Positions 26,283 to 35,017 are shown, numbered from the stretch's first letter. The stretch is 64,000 nt of DNA from Lysinibacillus sphaericus OT4b.31 (GCF_000392615.1 NZ_KB933398.1:1331729-1395728); one strand, 5' to 3'. Notes: generated by a model from the letters alone, not told the origin. Numbers and translations are program-made.

Positions 26283-28286
26283 ATGAAAAAAAATAAAGTG
26301 AATGTAGCGCAATTTGCCAGCTATCATCAAGTGACACAGCTCAATCCATTTGATGCAGTAGTATGCTTAAGTAAAGTGAATACAGAAGCATATGATATCG
26401 TCGATTATAATGATAAACTACCGTCTTTTATTGAGCTACAGGATGCAAAAGCCATCAAAGCGAACTGTTTTTTTACAGAGCAAGGCTGGCAGCAAATATT
26501 GACTATTTTACAACAGGAGCTTAATGTTGTTCGAACGGTGGAACTCTATACGGGGCGCCAATTAAAAACATTTGCAGTTAGTGTGCAACGAATAGACGAC
26601 GAAATTGTCGCTATAATACTACGTGAAGAACAGAACGACACGAAGCGGTATCTGCAATTTGTTGAACAGCATGTAAGTCCTGTGTTAACGACAGATTTAC
26701 AAGGGCGTATTATTCATCAAAATATTGCTGCTACCTCCCTCTTGCCAAAAGAAAACTGCCTGGTCGGATTAGATATTTTTTCATTATTAGAAAGCAAGTA
26801 TTTAAACGAATTTAAATTGTTATTTTCAAAAACTATCAAGGGTTCTGCATATAGCATGCCAAAATGCTTATTCCATGGTCAATTGTTGAGTAACGAACCA
26901 TTTTATTTACGTACGCATCCAACATATTATCAAGGTGAAATAGTAGGCGTGCATCTATTTGTAAAAGATGCAGATTCGTTTATGAATGAACAAGAGGCTT
27001 TTTATTACCTTGCACTAATGGATGAATTAACTGGTATTTGGAATCGTAAGGCGTTTAAGGAACACTGGCTACATCATTTGAACGACAAGAAGAATGGCAA
27101 TAGGCAGGTCGCCCTTATTTTAGTGGACATAGATCGTTTTAAAAAATTCAATGAATCCCTTGGTGAAGGGAAAGGCGATGAGCTTATGCGCAAGTTTAGC
27201 CAAAGACTGAGTGAGCTTTGCCACTCAAAGTGCTCACTTTATCGCTATAATAGTGATGAATTTATTTTCATCTTAAAAGATGCATCAATTAACAAAATTG
27301 AGCATATTGCGAATTCAATTTTAGAGGTGTTAAAACAACCATTCATGATTGATGGTCAGGAATACTTTATTAGCGTATCCATTGGTATTTCACTTAGCCC
27401 AGCGGATGGAAAAGATCTAGAAACACTTGTCAGAAAAGCAGATCAAGCACTATTTTCAGTTAAAGAGCATGGACGTTCACATTTCCGTTATTATCGAGAA
27501 GATATGACAACAGTTTTCCCTAATGAGGCATTGATGGAGGCGCATTTACGCCGAGCTATTGAATTTAATGAGTTGAGCATTCATTTACAGCCTCAAATGG
27601 ATTTAAATAATAATAGTATAAATAGCTTCGAAGCGTTATTACGGTGGAATAATCGTAAATTTGGCTTTGTTTCACCTGCACAGTTTATTCCTATTGCAGA
27701 AGCATCTGGCTTAATAATAGAGATAGGTGATTGGATTATTGATGAGGTATGTCGCTATCAAAAAGAGTGGCATATGAAAGGCTATCGACCTGTGCGTATT
27801 GCTATTAATATTTCACCTAAGCAATTTAGAAAAGAAAACTTTGCACGGAAAATTAAAGCAGCTTTGAAGAAGTATAATGTCTCACCGGAATTAATAGAAG
27901 TAGAAATTACGGAAAGCTCAATGACAAATGTCCATGAAACGTTTTCCATTTTAACGGAATTGAAGCAGTTAGGCGTTTTTGTTTCAGTGGATGATTTTGG
28001 CACAGGTTATTCATCACTTAGTTATTTAAAACGTTATCCAATTGATATTATTAAAATAGATCAATCGTTTATTGCCGACATTGAAAAAGATGATAAAAAC
28101 GAAGCGATAATTAAGGCTATTATTTCAATGTCTCATAATTTAGGACTTGAGGTGATTGCAGAGGGCATTGAAGAACCTTCACAAGTTGCCTTTTTAAAAC
28201 GTCATCATTGTCAAAAAGGACAGGGCTATTTATATAACAAGCCATTGCCCGTTGAATCTATAGTAAAAAAATATTTTGTCAGTTAA
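26283..28286 (+). CDS. PAS-GGDEF-EAL cyclic-di-GMP phosphodiesterase with degenerate GGDEF
   Basis: This 667-residue cytoplasmic protein has an unassigned N-terminal region (1-120), a PAS domain (about 125-235), a GGDEF domain (about 245-405) and an EAL domain (about 415-665). The cyclase signature reads RYNSDEF instead of RxGGDEF, so diguanylate cyclase activity is unlikely; the domain may sense GTP. The EAL side looks active: FEALLRW, INISPKQF, VEITESSM, DDFGTGYSSL, IIKIDQSF, VIAEGIE and KGQGYLY are all intact. ATG 26283 has GAGGG upstream. It may be linked with ppx-ppk, joining polyphosphate and c-di-GMP control. Confidence 0.92.
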   Translation: MKKNKVNVAQFASYHQVTQLNPFDAVVCLSKVNTEAYDIVDYNDKLPSFIELQDAKAIKANCFFTEQGWQQILTILQQELNVVRTVELYTGRQLKTFAVSVQRIDDEIVAIILREEQNDTKRYLQFVEQHVSPVLTTDLQGRIIHQNIAATSLLPKENCLVGLDIFSLLESKYLNEFKLLFSKTIKGSAYSMPKCLFHGQLLSNEPFYLRTHPTYYQGEIVGVHLFVKDADSFMNEQEAFYYLALMDELTGIWNRKAFKEHWLHHLNDKKNGNRQVALILVDIDRFKKFNESLGEGKGDELMRKFSQRLSELCHSKCSLYRYNSDEFIFILKDASINKIEHIANSILEVLKQPFMIDGQEYFISVSIGISLSPADGKDLETLVRKADQALFSVKEHGRSHFRYYREDMTTVFPNEALMEAHLRRAIEFNELSIHLQPQMDLNNNSINSFEALLRWNNRKFGFVSPAQFIPIAEASGLIIEIGDWIIDEVCRYQKEWHMKGYRPVRIAINISPKQFRKENFARKIKAALKKYNVSPELIEVEITESSMTNVHETFSILTELKQLGVFVSVDDFGTGYSSLSYLKRYPIDIIKIDQSFIADIEKDDKNEAIIKAIISMSHNLGLEVIAEGIEEPSQVAFLKRHHCQKGQGYLYNKPLPVESIVKKYFVS

Positions 28287-28297
28287 AAACAGTAAAT

Positions 28298-28348
28298 AAA
28301 AACAGTCGCACTTCACCACACATTTTAGGTGAATGCTACTGTTTTTTT
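28298..28348. terminator. Bidirectional terminator
   Basis: AAAACAGT...TTCACC pairs with GGTGAA...ACTGTTTTTTT, between the convergent EAL and TetR genes. Confidence 0.85.
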
Positions 28349-28351
28349 ATG

Positions 28352-28987
28352 TTAATTCACTTCGTATGACGATGAAGAAGCCTCCATTGTCATTCCATTT
28401 AATACAACTGCTGTAAAGTGTGCCATTTCAGTAACTAAATCAAAATCTTCATTATGAATTAACCAATCATAGACATTCGCTCGCATGCAACGTTGTATAA
28501 TCTTTTGCATGTGTGTCGCTTGTAAATCTTGACGAAACTCACCAAGTTCAATTCCCTCCTCAATATAAGTATTAAGGATCTGGAAAATTTTACGGTGAGG
28601 GCTAATTAAATAATGTTCTTTTTCTACTTGGTTGGTCATTGCAGCAGTATAAACAGTCCGCAATAAATCCTTTCCAACAATGTTTGTTAAATACAGCATT
28701 TGCTCTTTGTAAAGCAAAAGTATTTTCTCGGTTGCAGGCAAGCTACGATCAATACTTTTCTCTACGGTGCTGTAAAAACTATCGAGCTCTTTAAATTTTT
28801 CTAAAATAACATCGTATTTAGAAGGGAAGTGTGTATAGAACGTCCCTTTTGATACATGACAAGCTTTGGTAATTTGTTCAACAGATACATGTTCGTAGCC
28901 ATATTTATTAAATAAATTTAAGGATGTTTTTAGTAACTTGTCTCGGGTTTCTAACGCCCTTTTCTGGCGAGTAGTTAATGAATACAT
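28352..28987 (-). CDS. TetR-family transcriptional regulator
   Basis: A 211-residue repressor with the N-terminal HTH ETRDKLLKTSLNLFNKYGYE then VSVEQITKACHVSKGTFYTHF (about 15-60) and a helical ligand-binding domain. The ATG at 28987 has AAGGAG 6 bases upstream; a longer upstream frame was dropped. It is divergent from the mmsA locus and probably controls it, itself, or both. Palindromes that could be its operator lie at 29093-29117. The effector is unknown; an acyl-CoA is plausible given the neighbours. Confidence 0.9.
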   Translation of the reverse strand: MYSLTTRQKRALETRDKLLKTSLNLFNKYGYEHVSVEQITKACHVSKGTFYTHFPSKYDVILEKFKELDSFYSTVEKSIDRSLPATEKILLLYKEQMLYLTNIVGKDLLRTVYTAAMTNQVEKEHYLISPHRKIFQILNTYIEEGIELGEFRQDLQATHMQKIIQRCMRANVYDWLIHNEDFDLVTEMAHFTAVVLNGMTMEASSSSYEVN

Positions 28988-29092
28988 ACTCCTTTTCCTC
29001 CCCCAAAATATACTATAATAATTTATATAACAATTTTTCAGAAAATAACAAATTTTAATTGACGTGATAGATTGACATTGATTATGATTTAA

Positions 29093-29117
29093 TTGACCGC
29101 AGTCAATGACCATGGTC
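29093..29117. promoter_or_regulatory. Candidate TetR operator: two adjacent palindromes
   Basis: TTGACCGCAGTCAA (29093-29106) is a 5-bp inverted repeat with a 4-base centre, and GACCATGGTC (29108-29117) is a perfect 10-bp palindrome. Both lie between the divergent TetR and mmsA transcripts. Confidence 0.5.
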
Positions 29118-29225
29118 GTTCAAATTGTTTCGTTCTTAATGTTACGACAAAAAAATAAAGTTGGCTAGTGTATCATCCAGCTTAATTTGTGGTTTTTTAA
29201 GACACGAGGGAGTCAAACGAAGGAG

Positions 29226-29404
29226 AGTATAGGAATTGTCGGCTTAGGTTATATGAGATTATCGATGGCTATAAATTCAACACAAATCCATCATGCCAAT
29301 TAGTGAATCTATCCAGCTATATATCAGCACAAGGCTATGAAAAAAATGATATGTCAGATGCTTATTTAAGTTTAAAAGAAAGATGCAAAATCAAACAAAT
29401 TTAA
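29226..29404 (+). pseudogene. 3-hydroxyisobutyrate dehydrogenase (mmsB-like) remnant, internally deleted
   Basis: The first part after an AAGGAG site encodes SIGIVGLGYMRLSMAIN, the Rossmann start of a hydroxyacid dehydrogenase, then stops after HHAN. In another frame (29304-29404) comes SSYISAQGYEKNDMSDAYL with SLKERCKIKQI and a stop, a plausible C-terminus for the same family. About 230 middle codons are missing. The start codon position reads ATA. It ends 14 bp before mmsA, the classical partner of mmsB in valine degradation. Confidence 0.6.
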
Positions 29405-29418
29405 AGGAGGACAATACG

Positions 29419-30939
29419 ATGACAACAGCACAAGAAGTTAAAACATTAACGCATTTCATTGGTGGCGAAATGATCGAGGGAAAAAGTGGGCGATATGGTT
29501 CGGTATACAATCCAACAACAGGCGAGGTTATCGGAAAAGTTCCGCTAGCAACGGAAGAAGAGACTCGTGAGGCCATTGCGAAGGCACAAACAGCATTTCC
29601 AAAATGGCGAGATACATCAGTATCTAAACGTGCAGAAATCGTATTGAAATTCCGTAATTTGGTCACTGAGAATATAGATGAATTATTACAAATTATTTGT
29701 AGAGAAAGTGGTAAAACAGTAGAGGATGCGACAGGTGAGATTACAAGAGGACTTGAATCTGTAGATTTAGCAATTGGCGCACCTCATTTAGTAAAAGGCG
29801 AGTATTCTGTCAACGTTGGTGGTCAAATAAACGCCTATTCAGCTAAATATCCACTAGGGGTTGTAGCAGCAATTTCACCATTTAACTTCCCGATAATGGT
29901 GCCATTAGCCCAAACAAGTATGGCCATTGCTGTCGGGAATGCGGTTGTATTAAAAGCATCTGAACGTGTACCAATGACTTCATTGTATGTCAGTGAATTA
30001 TGGAAAAAGGCCGGCTTACCAGATGGCATTTGGACAGTTGTCAATGGTGATAAGGATGCTGTAAATGAAATTCTAGCAAACCCTACAGTACAAGCAATTT
30101 CATTTGTAGGATCGACACCGGTTGCACAGTATATCTATGAAACAGGGGCAAAATACGGTAAACGTGTTACTGCGCTTGGTGGCGGTAAAAACAATATGGT
30201 CGTAATGCCGGATGCAGATCTTGAGCAAGTAGGGAATGCATTTATTGGTGCGGCTTACGGTGCAGCATCCCAACGTTGTATGGCAATTTCTACAATTATG
30301 CCTGTAGGGCAAGACACTGCAAATCGTCTTGTTGCTATTTTAAAGGAGAAAATTTCTGCATTAAAAGTGGGTTCATATACGGAGGCTGATAGTGATTTTG
30401 GTCCAGTGATTTCACAGCAATCTAAAGATGCCATTTTAGCAGCAATCGATCGCGGAGAGTCAGAAGGTGCGACTGTCGTATGTGATGGTCGTGACTTAGA
30501 AATTGTCAAAGAATCAAAAGGTTTCTTTGTAGGTCCAACATTACTAGATAACGTGAAACCAGGTATGGAGATTTATGAACAAGAAGTGTTTGGTCCAGTT
30601 CGTAATGTTGTACGTGTTGATTCATTAGATGAAGCGATTGAACTAATCAATCAGCATGAACTTGGAAATGGTGTCACAATTTTTACGAACGATGGTTTTG
30701 CTGCTCGTAAATTCACAACTGAAATTGATGTCGGAATGGTTGGTGTGAATGTTCCTATTCCGATTCCAGTCGGTTATCACAACTTTGCAGGATTCAAAGG
30801 GTCTCGTTTTGGCGAAGGTCATATGTTTGGGCCAGATCAAGCACGTTTCTTTACAAAAACGAAAACCGTTTCAGAACGCTGGATGACAAGTAATGCGTCC
30901 CCTGCATCAACATTTGCATTCCCAAGTAATAACGATTAA
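29419..30939 (+). CDS. mmsA: CoA-acylating methylmalonate-semialdehyde dehydrogenase
   Basis: This aldehyde dehydrogenase of about 506 residues converts (methyl)malonate semialdehyde to propionyl- or acetyl-CoA in valine and beta-alanine or inositol breakdown. The N-terminal signature FIGGEMIEGKSG, the glycine-rich ISFVGSTPVA and the catalytic cysteine in AASQRCMAIS are present. The C-terminal GYHNFAGFKGSRFGEGHMFG block is typical of this subfamily. Start ATG 29419 has AAAGGAGG upstream. It sits directly behind a decayed mmsB-like fragment, so it may be the last working part of a valine operon. The alternative name is IolA. Confidence 0.9.
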   Translation: MTTAQEVKTLTHFIGGEMIEGKSGRYGSVYNPTTGEVIGKVPLATEEETREAIAKAQTAFPKWRDTSVSKRAEIVLKFRNLVTENIDELLQIICRESGKTVEDATGEITRGLESVDLAIGAPHLVKGEYSVNVGGQINAYSAKYPLGVVAAISPFNFPIMVPLAQTSMAIAVGNAVVLKASERVPMTSLYVSELWKKAGLPDGIWTVVNGDKDAVNEILANPTVQAISFVGSTPVAQYIYETGAKYGKRVTALGGGKNNMVVMPDADLEQVGNAFIGAAYGAASQRCMAISTIMPVGQDTANRLVAILKEKISALKVGSYTEADSDFGPVISQQSKDAILAAIDRGESEGATVVCDGRDLEIVKESKGFFVGPTLLDNVKPGMEIYEQEVFGPVRNVVRVDSLDEAIELINQHELGNGVTIFTNDGFAARKFTTEIDVGMVGVNVPIPIPVGYHNFAGFKGSRFGEGHMFGPDQARFFTKTKTVSERWMTSNASPASTFAFPSNND

Positions 30940-30949
30940 CTAAGAAAGG

Positions 30950-30985
30950 AGCTGTAACTCTTGATAAATGAGTACAGCTTTTTTT
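30950..30985 (+). terminator. Intrinsic terminator after mmsA
   Basis: AGCTGTAACTC pairs with GAGTACAGCT (one bulge), followed by TTTTTT, about 10 bp after the stop codon. Confidence 0.85.
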
Positions 30986-31065
30986 ACAAAGGCTTGTTAT
31001 GCTTCGGTTTTTATAAATTGGTGGTACTTTAGTTATGGCTGATTTAGTATCGGGTGGTCAAACGA

Positions 31066-31267
31066 GTGCAATGCCTTTACTGGCACCCCACGGGATGGTA
31101 TCGAGGTTGAGGAAGTACTTGAGCAAGTTCTTTACCCACTTGTTCCACAAAAACGCTTGCTAGATGTTTCAGAAATTACGGGACTTGCGCTCTATTTAGC
31201 GAGTGATGTGGCAAAAGGTTTAACGGGTCAGGCGATTGTATTGGATGGCGGATATACAGCACAATAG
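31066..31267 (+). pseudogene. 3-hydroxybutyrate dehydrogenase (SDR), C-terminal remnant
   Basis: The frame encodes FTGTPRDGIEVEEVLEQ, YPLVPQKRLLDVSEITG, LALYLASDVAKGLTGQ and AIVLDGGYTAQ, which is the C-terminal quarter of a D-beta-hydroxybutyrate dehydrogenase. The nucleotide-binding and active-site parts are absent and there is no start. Fe-ADH begins 16 bp later. It shows that this short-chain-acid catabolic locus has lost a gene. Confidence 0.75.
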
Positions 31268-31283
31268 GTAAGGGGGAGACGTT

Positions 31284-32468
31284 ATGATTCAAACGAAAAC
31301 AATTTTCACAGTAAATTCTCCGGGGACGATGATTTATGGTCGAGATTCTTTTGAAGAAGTAGGGGTTTATGCAAAAAAATTAGGGACGAGAGCATTGATT
31401 ATCAGTGATCCGATTATGAATAGTTTAGGTTTTGTCAATCAATGCAACACACTCTTAACAACCCAAGGATTGCATGTAGTTTCGTATTTAGGGGTAACAA
31501 CTGAGCCAATTGATTCGTTTGTAACAGAAGGGCTTAATATTTTGCAAGCAGAGAACTGTGATGTCATCATTTCACTAGGCGGAGGCAGCTGCATTGACAC
31601 AGCGAAAGCCATTGCGGTGGTCGCGACAAATGGTGGCTATATAGGGAATTATATGAAAATGAAAAAGGTTGCTGACCATACACCGATTCCACACATCGCG
31701 ATACCGACAACTGCTGGTACAGGATCGGAAGCAACAGATGCAACTGTCATTACAAACACGAAAAATGACATCAAAATGATGATTAAGCAACCTGCGTTTA
31801 TGCCAACTATTGCAATTGTTGATCCCATGTTAACAATTACTTCGCCGCCAGCAATAACTGCGGCAACCGGCATTGATGCATTGAGTCATGCAATCGAGAG
31901 CTATTTATCACGCTTATCACATCCATACTCTGATGTACTTGCATTATCTGCGATGGAGTTAATTGTCAATAACATACTGAAAGTTTATGAACATGGAGAC
32001 GATATTGATGCCCGTGAGGCCATGTCACTTGGTTCAATGCAAGCAGGTCTCTCATTCTCCAATGCCTCTGTAGCCTTAGTTCACGGTATGTCTCGTCCTG
32101 TCGGGGCACTATTTCATGTACCGCATGGAATTTCTAATGCGATGTTACTGCCAGTAGTATTAGAATATTCAAAAGATGCATGTGTTGATCGATTAGCAGA
32201 CCTTGGTAATTTTTTTAATAAAGATGGGACTTGGTTAACGCAAGATGAACTTGCCGATTTAGCGATTGTTTCAATAAAGGAAATGTGTAAGATCATGAAC
32301 ATTGGTAATTTACAGCAATGGGGCATTGACAAAGATGCCTATTATGCGGCAATTCCAAAAATGGCTGCTGATGCAATTGCCAGCGGTAGCCCAGGTAATA
32401 ATCCGAAAGAGCCAACACATGATGAGTTAATAGAGCTGTATAAAATGGCTTATCATTTTGAATTTTAG
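31284..32468 (+). CDS. Iron-containing (type III) alcohol dehydrogenase
   Basis: This 394-residue Fe-ADH has the NAD loop ISLGGGSCIDTAKAIA (about 97-112) and the PTTAGTGSEATDATVI block. The metal site is formed from GIDALSHAIESY and HGMSRPVGALFHVPHGISNA, with Asp and three His. Members reduce aldehydes or oxidise primary alcohols, including butanol, 1,3-propanediol and 4-hydroxybutyrate. AGGGGGAG precedes ATG. Its place directly behind a 3-hydroxybutyrate dehydrogenase remnant hints at hydroxybutyrate or short-chain alcohol metabolism, but substrate is not readable. Confidence 0.92.
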   Translation: MIQTKTIFTVNSPGTMIYGRDSFEEVGVYAKKLGTRALIISDPIMNSLGFVNQCNTLLTTQGLHVVSYLGVTTEPIDSFVTEGLNILQAENCDVIISLGGGSCIDTAKAIAVVATNGGYIGNYMKMKKVADHTPIPHIAIPTTAGTGSEATDATVITNTKNDIKMMIKQPAFMPTIAIVDPMLTITSPPAITAATGIDALSHAIESYLSRLSHPYSDVLALSAMELIVNNILKVYEHGDDIDAREAMSLGSMQAGLSFSNASVALVHGMSRPVGALFHVPHGISNAMLLPVVLEYSKDACVDRLADLGNFFNKDGTWLTQDELADLAIVSIKEMCKIMNIGNLQQWGIDKDAYYAAIPKMAADAIASGSPGNNPKEPTHDELIELYKMAYHFEF

Positions 32469-32513
32469 AAAGATAATGAAAAAGATAATATCTTTCAGAC
32501 AGTAGACAAACTC

Positions 32514-32700
32514 AAAAAATTGATTTTGGTTACTGTCTTTTTTCTTTTCAATATAGAAGTATCTATATGAACCCGTTGCTTTCCGCGGGCAATGGCTTCA
32601 GTTTCCTCGTCGCTATGCTCCTGTGGGGCCTTTTCGCTCATGCTATTCCCGCAGAAGTCGCCGCCTGCGCTCCAATCAACTCTTGTACGTTTATAGATGA
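32514..32700. repeat. Dispersed Bacillaceae-type palindromic repeat
   Basis: The block runs from ACTGTCTTTTTTCTTTT with AATATAGAAGTATCTATA, through a CCCGTTGCTTTCCGCGGGC core, to CGCCTGCGCTCCAATCAAC. The same left part recurs at 63510-63597. The GC-rich core stands out from its AT-rich surroundings. It is a non-coding interspersed repeat of unknown function. Confidence 0.7.
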
Positions 32701-32899
32701 TTGAGGTGATGGATAGAATGACGAAAAATATAAATAATTGAAGCAAGAAGCAAAATCAATTAGAGATGCTTACATCTGAAAATCATTGAACGTACTATAT
32801 GAAAAGATATTATCTTTTCATATAGTGACAAAAGGTATTCGTAATGCCCCGAATACCTTTTGAAAATTTATCAGAAATATTCGTTACAAATAGCCCCTA

Positions 32900-33145
32900 T
32901 TAACGAGGTTAGTACGCTACGAGCAACTTCTTTTTCCATTTTTGGACGTAGCCATGTCTAATTAGCTGCTTCTTCAAATTCATGGCAGCAAAAATAAACA
33001 TCGCCTGCAAGGACAATTTTTTAATCCGTCGTAAGTTTGTCCAACACATATCTTACGCAGCTGCAAATACACGATCAATCGTTTCTTTTCGACGTGCATA
33101 GAATTGTGTTATTCGTTGAATAGCTCGCTTTTTTTGATTGCGTTG
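32900..33145 (-). pseudogene. IS1182-like transposase remnant
   Basis: On the minus strand a frame reads RAIQRITQFYARRKETIDRVF, then after a stop WTNLRRIKKLSLQAMFIFAAM and NLKKQLIRHG. This is the C-terminal pattern of IS1182/DDE transposases (RKxxIERxFAxAK...LRGLKK...FAAMNLKK). It has stop codons and no 5' part, so it is dead. Confidence 0.65.
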
Positions 33146-33230
33146 TTTGTAGAGAAGGAAGTTTTACTTTATCCTGCAATAGCGGTCAGTATGATGCCAA
33201 CTGATTGAAGCTTCTTTTTGTAGAATTTAT

Positions 33231-33284
33231 ATGACATTTTCGAGAAAATATAGTAGAATTTATGAATGAATGGCTATTCATTTT
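33231..33284 (+). promoter_or_regulatory. fadH promoter with FadR-like operator
   Basis: ATGACA (33231-33236) and TAGAAT (33254-33259) are 17 bp apart. TGAATGGCTATTCATTTT at 33267-33284 matches 15 of 18 positions of the B. subtilis FadR consensus TGAATGAMTANTCATTCA and lies just downstream of the -10, where a bound repressor would block transcription. Confidence 0.7.
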
Positions 33285-33301
33285 ATAAAGGGGGAATTAG
33301 T

Positions 33302-34069
33302 ATGTTGCAAGGCAAAACAATACTTATTACTGGTGGCTCAAGTGGGATGGGGCTTTATATGGCGAAGCAATTCGTTACAGAAGGGGCAAATGTGATTATT
33401 ACAGGTCGTAATGAAGAGCGTTTGAAAGAGGCCAAAGAATTTATCTTAGAATCAGGCGCAACAATTGAAACATTTCAAATGGATGTCCGAGTGCCCGAAC
33501 ATGCGGAAGCAATGATCGCATTTGCCGTTGAAAAATTTGGGCAAATTGATGGACTTGTGAATAATGCAGCTGGCAATTTTATTGTCCGCGCAGAGGATTT
33601 AACGCCTAACGGTTGGAAAGCTGTAGTAGATATCGTGTTAAATGGTACATTTTACTGTTCATCAGCCGTAGGAAAGTATTGGATCAAAAACAATATAAAA
33701 GGTTCGATGCTTAATATGGTTGCAACTTATGCTTGGAATGCAGGCGCTGGTGTGATTCATTCAGCAGCAGCGAAAGCAGGTGTATTATCAGTAACAAGAA
33801 CGTTAGCGGTCGAATGGGGCAAACAATATGGAATTCGTGTAAATGCAATCGCTCCGGGTCCAATTGAACGCACAGGCGGAGCGGATAAATTATGGGAATC
33901 AGAAGCGGCAGCTGCTCGTACAATTGATTCAGTACCATTAGGAAGAATTGGGACACCTGAGGAAGTGGCCGATTTAGCTACATTTATGATGTCCGATAAG
34001 TCACGCTATATGAATGGTGAATGTGTCACACTTGATGGTGGACAATGGCTAAATCAATACCCATTTTAA
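33302..34069 (+). CDS. fadH: 2,4-dienoyl-CoA reductase (FadH, YkuF-like SDR)
   Basis: This 255-residue SDR acts in beta-oxidation of unsaturated fatty acids. It has the NADPH loop TGGSSGMGLYMAK, NNAAGNFIV, and the segment VIHSAAAKAGVLSVTRTLAVEW. The usual YxxxK tyrosine is replaced, as in peroxisomal-type dienoyl-CoA reductases, while the lysine is kept. Start ATG 33302 has AAGGGGG upstream. A FadR-like box covers the 5' leader, and the downstream order (small membrane protein, darB, ccpC) matches the B. subtilis ykuF-ykuL-ykuM neighbourhood, which supports the assignment. Confidence 0.88.
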   Translation: MLQGKTILITGGSSGMGLYMAKQFVTEGANVIITGRNEERLKEAKEFILESGATIETFQMDVRVPEHAEAMIAFAVEKFGQIDGLVNNAAGNFIVRAEDLTPNGWKAVVDIVLNGTFYCSSAVGKYWIKNNIKGSMLNMVATYAWNAGAGVIHSAAAKAGVLSVTRTLAVEWGKQYGIRVNAIAPGPIERTGGADKLWESEAAAARTIDSVPLGRIGTPEEVADLATFMMSDKSRYMNGECVTLDGGQWLNQYPF

Positions 34070-34139
34070 TCAATAATTTTTTTGCATAATGAAGAGCTGG
34101 ATTGACGCATACTAAGGGTAAAGAAAGGAGTCTTGCCTT

Positions 34140-34379
34140 ATGGGTATGTGGTTAATACCAGCTCTTATTGCGATTACCATCATTGCTGTCATTTCTTTCG
34201 TTTCCACTTTACGAATTGCCAAAATGACATCGGAACGAAATTCAGAAAAAGATACGCCAATTTCTGAAACTGTGGAAGAATATGCAACAATGCTGAATCC
34301 AATTGTTTGGGTGTATGCTATCTTCTTACTTTTTTTAGGCATTGTTATCTTTTACTACTGGAGTCAGGCAGGGTATTAA
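34140..34379 (+). CDS. Small two-helix membrane protein, unknown
   Basis: A 79-residue protein with a hydrophobic helix at each end (about 3-24 and 53-74) and a charged middle (RIAKMTSERNSEKDTPISE). GAAAGGAG precedes ATG. It lies between fadH and darB in the place where Bacillus genomes carry unnamed small genes. No known domain was recognised. Confidence 0.65.
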   Translation: MGMWLIPALIAITIIAVISFVSTLRIAKMTSERNSEKDTPISETVEEYATMLNPIVWVYAIFLLFLGIVIFYYWSQAGY

Positions 34380-34389
34380 AAGTATAGTT

Positions 34390-34435
34390 AAAACTAAGTA
34401 TCAAATTTGCGTGAGCAGATTTGATACTTAGTTTT
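34390..34435. terminator. Long palindromic hairpin, probable terminator
   Basis: AAAACTAAGTATCAAAT pairs perfectly with ATTTGATACTTAGTTTT around a short GC-containing loop, just after the small membrane protein gene. Confidence 0.7.
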
Positions 34436-34573
34436 GATCAAAATGCTAAAATCATTCATTGTTCTTGAAAAACTCTTCTCGACCTTGTCGTGGTCATATA
34501 CGGAAAAATTATGATATGATAAAAGGGAAGCATCCTGTTCTGCAAAGCAAGGACAGAAAAGGAGAAGAAGTTC

Positions 34574-35017
34574 ATGATTTCAACTAACAGCAAAGACTTA
34601 TTAGCAATGCCAATTAGTGAATTTGTTATTTCATCCGAAAAGGTTGCACATGTACAGATTGGGAATAGTGCCGAACATGCACTCCTGGTACTGACACGTA
34701 CAGGATATTCGTCAATACCTGTATTAGATTTGAAATATCGACTTCAAGGGTTACTCAGTATGAAAATGATTACAGAGGCGATTTTAGGGCTCGATCATAT
34801 TGAATATGAAAAATTACCTGATATAAAAGTTGATTCGATAATGGATAAAAATATAGCTGTTATCAAACTGACGGATACATTTCAACGTGCATTAGATTTA
34901 GTCATTAATCATGCCTTTTTATGTGCAGTGGACGAAGAAGGTACGTTCGCAGGGATTTTAACGAGACGTGTTATATTAAAGCAGTTAAAAAAATATATTT
35001 ATCAAACAGAAAAGTAG
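34574..35017 (+). CDS. darB: CBS-domain cyclic-di-AMP receptor DarB (CbpB, YkuL)
   Basis: This 147-residue protein has two CBS motifs (about 12-70 and 80-140). It matches B. subtilis YkuL/DarB from memory: VAHVQIGNSAEHALLVLTRTGYSSIPVLD near the start and GILTRRVILKQLKKYI at the end. In Bacillus and Listeria, apo-DarB binds Rel or pyruvate carboxylase and c-di-AMP blocks this, tying second-messenger and potassium status to the stringent response. Followed by ccpC as in B. subtilis. AAAGGAGAAG precedes ATG. Confidence 0.9.
   Translation: MISTNSKDLLAMPISEFVISSEKVAHVQIGNSAEHALLVLTRTGYSSIPVLDLKYRLQGLLSMKMITEAILGLDHIEYEKLPDIKVDSIMDKNIAVIKLTDTFQRALDLVINHAFLCAVDEEGTFAGILTRRVILKQLKKYIYQTEK

Noticed and set aside
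32495..32746. 83-codon minus-strand frame
   Set aside because: It lies across the dispersed repeat and has no homology that I recognise.
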